Shown here piece by piece: positions 17,094 through 20,332 of a stretch of DNA of 20,332 nt (positions are counted from its first letter, which is position 1; every line of letters begins with the position of its first letter). The notes below the pieces were generated by a model. The model saw nothing but the letters and a program-made list of their open reading frames with translations, made no database searches and was not told where the DNA came from. The position numbers and the translations under genes were made by a program. This DNA is from Acidimicrobiia bacterium (GTDB lineage: Bacteria; Actinomycetota; Acidimicrobiia; Acidimicrobiales; Ilumatobacteraceae), in contig JACDGA010000003.1 in assembly GCA_013815505.1 (NCBI GenBank), forward strand, positions 1-20,332, given 5' to 3'.

Positions 17094-17122
17094 ACTGTAG
17101 AGGAACAGCTGTTCGATGTCAA
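17094..17122 (-). promoter_or_regulatory. Promoter of the LysM(-nrdR) unit
   Basis: On the minus strand -35 TTGACA (17117-17122, perfect) and -10 TACAGT (17094-17099) are 17 bp apart. The spacer consists almost wholly of a LexA box, so LexA binding would exclude RNA polymerase. Confidence 0.8.
17103..17114. promoter_or_regulatory. LexA (SOS) box between -35 and -10 of the LysM promoter
   Basis: GAAC-AGCT-GTTC is a perfect 12-bp palindrome (minus-strand context TCGAAC...GTTCCT), matching the known TCGAAC-N4-GTTCGA type of site. Confidence 0.85.
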
Positions 17123-17261
17123 TCACCTTGCGGGCTCGTCGTCCGCTGCGCTTTCTCCTCGCGCCTCGTGTGCCTCGTCGCTGGCGCTTCCCTCGGCACG
17201 TTCCGTGCGACGTGTCGTCCCTGGCTTCTACTTCTTGCTGGCTGACAGATCGCGCAGATGT

Positions 17262-17290
17262 TTGACGTCGGCCTCGAACGCCCGTACGAT
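17262..17290 (+). promoter_or_regulatory. lexA promoter, probably giving a leaderless mRNA
   Basis: -35 TTGACG (17262-17267) and -10 TACGAT (17285-17290) are 17 bp apart. The predicted start site, 7 bases after the -10, coincides with the A of ATG 17297, and there is no Shine-Dalgarno sequence before that ATG. Confidence 0.75.
17274..17289. promoter_or_regulatory. LexA autoregulatory operator
   Basis: TCGAAC-GCCC-GTACGA is one base off a perfect TCGAAC-N4-GTTCGA palindrome and lies within the spacer and -10 of the lexA promoter, the expected autorepression position. Confidence 0.8.
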
Positions 17291-17296
17291 GCAGTC

Positions 17297-17926
17297 ATGA
17301 GCACCAAGATCACCGCTCGGCAACGGGAGATCCTCGATTTCATCGAGCTCCAGATGCGCGATCACGGGTACCCACCGTCCGTGCGCGAGATCGGCGAGGC
17401 GGTCGGACTCACGTCCCCGTCCACCGTGCACAGCCACCTCAACACGCTCGAGCGCCTCGGTCACCTGCGCCGCGACCCAACCAAGCCGCGCGCCATCGAG
17501 GTGCGGTGGGACTCCAACTCCGGTGTCGTGATGGAGCGGCGCCCCGTCCGTCACGTCCCGCTCGTCGGTGACGTCGCCGCCGGGACGGACGTGCTTGCAG
17601 AGGAGAACGTCGAAGAGCTGCTGCCGGTGCCGGTGGACTTCACCGGCGAGGGCGAGCTGTTCATGCTGCGCGTCCGCGGCGACTCGATGATCGGCGTCGG
17701 CATCTTCGACGGCGACTACATCGTCGCCAAGCAGCAGGACACGGCAGAGAACGGTGACATCGTCATCGCCGGCATTCCGGGCGGCGAGGCGACTGTCAAG
17801 ACGTACCGGCGGGAGGGCGGCAATGTCGTGCTCGTGCCGGCCAACGACGCGCTGTCGCCGATGGTCTTCGCCGACGACGAGGTCGAGATCTTCGGTCGCG
17901 CCGTCACGGTGATGCGCCGGATCTGA
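17297..17926 (+). CDS. lexA: SOS repressor LexA
   Basis: 209 aa. It represses DNA-damage genes and cleaves itself when RecA filaments form. The N-terminal winged helix-turn-helix (~1-70) carries the conserved GYPPSVREIGEAVGL and SPSTVHSHL. The self-cleavage bond is A95-G96 (GDVAAG). The catalytic dyad is S130 (GDSM) and K168 (ATVKTY). The length is typical. I chose ATG 17297 rather than the in-frame ATG 17258. The latter lies upstream of a well-placed -35/-10 pair and a LexA operator, and the homologous N-terminus starts at MSTKITARQREIL. Divergent from the LysM gene; the 3' end is 22 bp from the convergent proline-rich protein gene. Confidence 0.96.
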   Translation: MSTKITARQREILDFIELQMRDHGYPPSVREIGEAVGLTSPSTVHSHLNTLERLGHLRRDPTKPRAIEVRWDSNSGVVMERRPVRHVPLVGDVAAGTDVLAEENVEELLPVPVDFTGEGELFMLRVRGDSMIGVGIFDGDYIVAKQQDTAENGDIVIAGIPGGEATVKTYRREGGNVVLVPANDALSPMVFADDEVEIFGRAVTVMRRI

Positions 17927-17948
17927 CGCCCGAGCCGGCGCGCCCGCC

Positions 17949-18758
17949 TCAGCGCGACGGCGGGTTCCACGGCGGCGGCGGCGGCGGAGGTTCCTGCGGA
18001 CGCTCGCCCCAGCCGCCACCGGGTTGTCCCGGCTGCCCTGGCGGTGCGGACGGTGGTGTCTGCCAGCCGCCACCTGGCGGAGCGGGTTGGCCCGCTGGCC
18101 CTGACGGGCCCGTCGGGCCTGGCTGATATGGCGGCGCCGCGCCGTAGGGCTGGTACGCGGGCTGCCAACCAGACGTGGCGGCCGTGCCCCCGGTGCCGCG
18201 GCGACGGCCGAGCAGGATGAGCAGCGCGCCGAGCAGCAATCCGGTGATCAGCGCCCCGATCGCGCCCATTCGCAACACGCCGGCACCGTCGTTGGGGTTC
18301 TTTCCGACCCGTGCGACCACCTCGGCGTCGTCGCCCTGCACGCGTAGCGTGAACTCGCCTGGTTCCTCGATCTCCACCCGGTAGAGCAACACGCCCTTGC
18401 GGCCACCGGCGTCGTAGCTCGGCCCGTCGCTGTCGCGGCGCAGCCCGACCTCGTTCTCGTCGCTGTCGAACATCGTGATGTCGAGGTTCGTGTCGGAACC
18501 ATCGTACGACTGGTCGTCGTTCGCGCAGTCGCCGTCCAGCTCGCCGACCTCACCCGTCGTCTCGGCATAGATGAGATAGGTGCCGGCGTCCTCGAAGTCG
18601 AGGGCCGTGTCACAGTCGACGGGCGCCGGCGCCAGCGACTTCGCTGCGTCGGCCACCTGAGAGGAGGCAAGGAACCACAGCACGGCGGCGGCGGCGACGC
18701 CGACGAGGGCGACGATGACGCCGACGATCGGCAGCTTGCTTCTCGAACTCGTACTCAT
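17949..18758 (-). CDS. Membrane protein with two TM segments and proline-rich cytoplasmic tail
   Basis: 269 aa, no family recognised. TM1 is at ~9-31 and TM2 at ~164-184 (ALITGLLLGALLILLG then RRR). The acidic segment between them (~35-160, C49 and C78 perhaps a disulfide) is probably outside the cell and looks like a small beta-rich domain. The C-terminal ~80 residues are Pro/Gly/Gln/Tyr/Trp-rich with PYQPGP, GGGWQTPP and a run of prolines ending PWNPPSR. Such tails are common in actinobacterial membrane proteins and may mediate protein contacts. Start ATG 18758 has GGGAG with 7-base spacing and overlaps the dapC stop as ATGA, so translation is probably coupled to dapC. A longer frame to 18977 is a shadow of dapC. 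Function unknown. Confidence 0.8.
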   Translation of the reverse strand: MSTSSRSKLPIVGVIVALVGVAAAAVLWFLASSQVADAAKSLAPAPVDCDTALDFEDAGTYLIYAETTGEVGELDGDCANDDQSYDGSDTNLDITMFDSDENEVGLRRDSDGPSYDAGGRKGVLLYRVEIEEPGEFTLRVQGDDAEVVARVGKNPNDGAGVLRMGAIGALITGLLLGALLILLGRRRGTGGTAATSGWQPAYQPYGAAPPYQPGPTGPSGPAGQPAPPGGGWQTPPSAPPGQPGQPGGGWGERPQEPPPPPPPWNPPSR

Positions 18759-19861
18759 CGATCCACTCCCAGTCGACGCGCCAACTCTTGCACAGCTTCG
18801 TCCGGTCGCACCGCCGCCACGCGGACGTACTCCCGACCGGCGGCACCGTAGAACTCGCCGGGGCTCACGAGTGCGCCTCCCTCGCGCGCCAGGCGCTCTG
18901 TGAACTCCCACGCGTCGCCGACGCGGAACCACAGGTAGAACGCACCGTCGGGCATGCCGATCTCGCATCCCGACCACGCCGCCAACACCGAGGCCAGCCG
19001 TTCGAGCCTGCGGCGGTAGCGGTCGCGTTGCTCGTCGACGTGGTCGTCGTCGTGGAGTGCGGCGGCACCCGCTGCCTGCGCAGGCCCCGGCACCATCATC
19101 CCGACGTGCTTGCGCACCTCCTGCAGGTAGTGCACGAGGTCACGATCACCGGCATAGAAGCCGACCCGCATCCCGGCGAGGTTGGATCGCTTCGAGAGCG
19201 AGTGCAGCGCCAGCACGCCGTCGCTGCCGCTCGACAGGACGGTGCGCGGCGGGCCCTGCCACGTGAACTCGGCGTAGCACTCGTCGCTCACGACGGGCAC
19301 GCCGTGCGACCTGCCCCATGTGGCCACGGCGTCGAGGTCGTCGAGCGCGCCGGTGGGGTTCGACGGGGAGTTGGCCCACAGTACGAGCGATCGCGCGGCG
19401 TCATCGGCCGAGATCGCGCCGAGGTCGAGACCGCCGTCGGTGATGGGCACCGCCACCGCGCGACACCCGGCGAGCGTCGCGCCCATCTCGTAGGTCGGGT
19501 ACGAGATGGCCGGGTAGAGCACCGTGTCGCGGTCCGGGGTGCGAAGCGACAGCAGCTGGGGCAGCGTGCCGACGAACTCCTTGGTCCCGATGACCGCGCC
19601 GATGTCCGTCGCAGGCACCTCGACACCGAAGCGTCGGCCCATCCATCGGCTCGCGCTCTCGCGCAGCGCGGGCGTGCCGATGCTCTGCGGATATCCGCGC
19701 TCGGTGCCTGACGTCGCGAGCGCCTCGACGACGCCCAGGGGCGGGGCGTCGGTGGGCGTGCCGACGGAGAGGTCGATGAGGCCACCGTCGAATCGGTCGG
19801 CGAGCGGCGCGAACCGAGCGAGCCGGTCGTAGGGATAGGGCGGCGGGACGAACCCATTCAT
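18755..19861 (-). CDS. dapC: Succinyldiaminopimelate aminotransferase, actinobacterial DapC
   Basis: 368 aa, PLP-dependent fold-type I aminotransferase. It probably converts N-succinyl-2-amino-6-ketopimelate to N-succinyl-L,L-diaminopimelate with glutamate in lysine and peptidoglycan-precursor synthesis. Visible: FVPPPYPYDRL at the N-terminus and GTPTDAPP at 34-41, both typical of the actinobacterial DapC group. SPSNPTG is at 165-171 (N168), VSDECYAEF has D193 and Y196, and SLSKRSNLAGMR has the Schiff-base lysine K224. Start ATG 19861 has GGGGA upstream; both lie in a tandem repeat copy that recurs 92 bp further upstream. The stop overlaps the next gene (ATGA). Other aminotransferase specificities cannot be excluded from sequence alone. 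Confidence 0.87.
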   Translation of the reverse strand: MNGFVPPPYPYDRLARFAPLADRFDGGLIDLSVGTPTDAPPLGVVEALATSGTERGYPQSIGTPALRESASRWMGRRFGVEVPATDIGAVIGTKEFVGTLPQLLSLRTPDRDTVLYPAISYPTYEMGATLAGCRAVAVPITDGGLDLGAISADDAARSLVLWANSPSNPTGALDDLDAVATWGRSHGVPVVSDECYAEFTWQGPPRTVLSSGSDGVLALHSLSKRSNLAGMRVGFYAGDRDLVHYLQEVRKHVGMMVPGPAQAAGAAALHDDDHVDEQRDRYRRRLERLASVLAAWSGCEIGMPDGAFYLWFRVGDAWEFTERLAREGGALVSPGEFYGAAGREYVRVAAVRPDEAVQELARRLGVDR

Positions 19862-19953
19862 GGCGTTCCCCGGCCACGCAGGCCGTCGGTAACCGCTCGC
19901 TCGCTGGCGCTCCCTCGCTCGCACCGCGCACACGACGTGACCCCGTCCGTCAT
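19858..19953 (-). other. Possible 31-codon leader ORF upstream of dapC
   Basis: The upstream repeat copy contains the same GGGGAACGCC-ATG as dapC. Translation from it runs 31 codons (MTDGVTSCARCERG...RGTP) and stops at a TGA that overlaps the dapC ATG as ATGA. It could be a translationally coupled leader peptide or simply a by-product of the duplication. No resemblance to a known peptide. Confidence 0.25.
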
Positions 19954-20016
19954 GGCGTTCCCCGGCCACGCAGGCCGCTGTTGACCGCTCGCTCGCTGGC
20001 GCTCACTCCCTCGCAC
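19858..20016. repeat. Tandem direct duplication, 92-bp period, in hflX-dapC gap
   Basis: Segment 19858-19924 matches 19950-20016 at 61 of 67 positions by my count. The first 28 bases are identical and include the dapC ribosome-binding site and ATG. The second half is rich in GCTCGCTCGCTGGCGCTC. The 25 bp between copies is unique. The duplication occupies nearly the whole upstream region of dapC. Confidence 0.85.
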
Positions 20017-20044
20017 GAAACAGATGGTCCGCCGCAGGCGGCGG
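20016..20044 (-). terminator. Intrinsic terminator of hflX
   Basis: Directly after the hflX TGA, the minus strand reads CCGCCG-CCTG-CGGCGG (20029-20044), a 6-bp all-GC stem, followed by ACCATCTGTTTCG, a weak T-rich tail. This fits a Rho-independent terminator and implies that dapC has its own promoter. Confidence 0.65.
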
Positions 20045-20332
20045 TCATACGACGAACTCCGACAGGCGTCCCGCCGACGCTTCTGACAAGCGCGCACTGA
20101 GGTGCATGCCGTCCTCGAGGGAGTCGTTGGAGAGGATCTCGCCCTCGCGATGCACGGATGCGAGCACGTCGCCGCGTGCGTACGGGACGACGAGATCGTA
20201 GAGGCGGGTCTCGCGGCGAAGGAGGTCGGCGAGCGTTACCAGCAGCTCGTCGACGCCCTCACCGGAGACCGCGCTGATCGCGACCGACCCCGGGTGCGAC
20301 ATCAGCAGGCGCTCGGCCTCGTCGGGCGCGAC
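20045..20332 (-). CDS. hflX: GTPase HflX, C-terminal end (cut by window edge)
   Basis: 95 C-terminal residues; the 5' part lies beyond the window. It starts inside the GTPase domain with PGSVAISAVSGEGVDELL, where SAVSGEG corresponds to the G5 loop (SAL/SAK). The HflX-specific C-terminal domain follows (VPYARGDVLASVHREGEI ... EDGMHLSARLSE). HflX is a ribosome-binding GTPase that rescues or splits stalled ribosomes under stress. In M. tuberculosis hflX lies a few genes from lexA, which agrees with this neighbourhood. The partial sequence limits certainty, but the C-terminal motif order is characteristic. Confidence 0.82.
   Translation of the reverse strand, partial: VAPDEAERLLMSHPGSVAISAVSGEGVDELLVTLADLLRRETRLYDLVVPYARGDVLASVHREGEILSNDSLEDGMHLSARLSEASAGRLSEFVV

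Noticed and set aside
17258..17296. Upstream in-frame ATG of lexA
   Set aside because: It would place the promoter and LexA operator inside the coding region. ATG 17297 matches the family N-terminus.

Overview
The window is about 20.3 kb of high-GC, gene-dense chromosome. The strongest taxonomic clue is a block also known from mycobacteria: lexA, a divergent small LysM protein (Rv2719c/YneA-like), nrdR, and hflX nearby. Other clues are a fused KorA with KorB, a LigB-type ATP-dependent ligase, a DinB2-type polymerase and an actinobacterial-type DapC. I infer an actinobacterium, perhaps of the Acidimicrobiia (Ilumatobacter-like); the lineage is inference, not a sequence match. There are no rRNAs, tRNAs, transposases, phage genes or CRISPR arrays. 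The window looks like core chromosome.

Layout, left to right. (1) 15-1532 (-) is an ATP-dependent DNA ligase, divergent from korA-korB (1654-4568, +), a 2-oxoacid:ferredoxin oxidoreductase pair joined by an ATGA overlap. (2) A hairpin at 4583-4630 separates korB from a convergent sulfatase (4635-6053, -). The sulfatase is back to back, with only 22 bp between start codons, with a DHA2-type MFS transporter (6076-7527, +). (3) A hemolysin III/PAQR-like membrane protein (7535-8176, -) and dinB (8340-9416, +) follow. The polymerase has leucine at the steric-gate position. (4) On the minus strand lie a secreted SGNH hydrolase (9397-10248) and nrdJ (10349-13186), a B12-dependent class II ribonucleotide reductase. 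A 479-bp gap (13187-13665) holds the nrdJ promoter, two NrdR boxes and a predicted branched RNA fold. (5) A DEAD-box RNA helicase (13666-15420, -) is divergent from a RibD-C/DHFR-fold reductase (15468-16172, +). (6) The stress-control block is nrdR (16147-16650, -), the LysM protein (16692-17045, -) and lexA (17297-17926, +). (7) A proline-rich membrane protein (17949-18758, -), dapC (18755-19861, -) and the 3' end of hflX (20045-20332, -, cut by the window edge) close the window.

How the parts fit together. The lexA and LysM promoters each carry a LexA box between -35 and -10, so the division-inhibitor-like LysM protein and LexA should be induced together by DNA damage. nrdR lies 41 bp downstream of the LysM gene on the same strand with no visible promoter of its own, so it is probably co-induced. 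NrdR should in turn act on nrdJ, whose promoter carries two NrdR-box palindromes four helical turns apart. The window thus spells out a testable circuit linking the SOS response to dNTP supply. A ribonucleotide-tolerant DinB2-like polymerase and an ATP-dependent ligase lie in the same 20 kb.

The least explained elements are the branched RNA-like fold at 13430-13523, a 92-bp-period tandem duplication carrying the dapC ribosome-binding site and start codon, and a perfect 10-bp tandem repeat in the ligase/korA promoter region.
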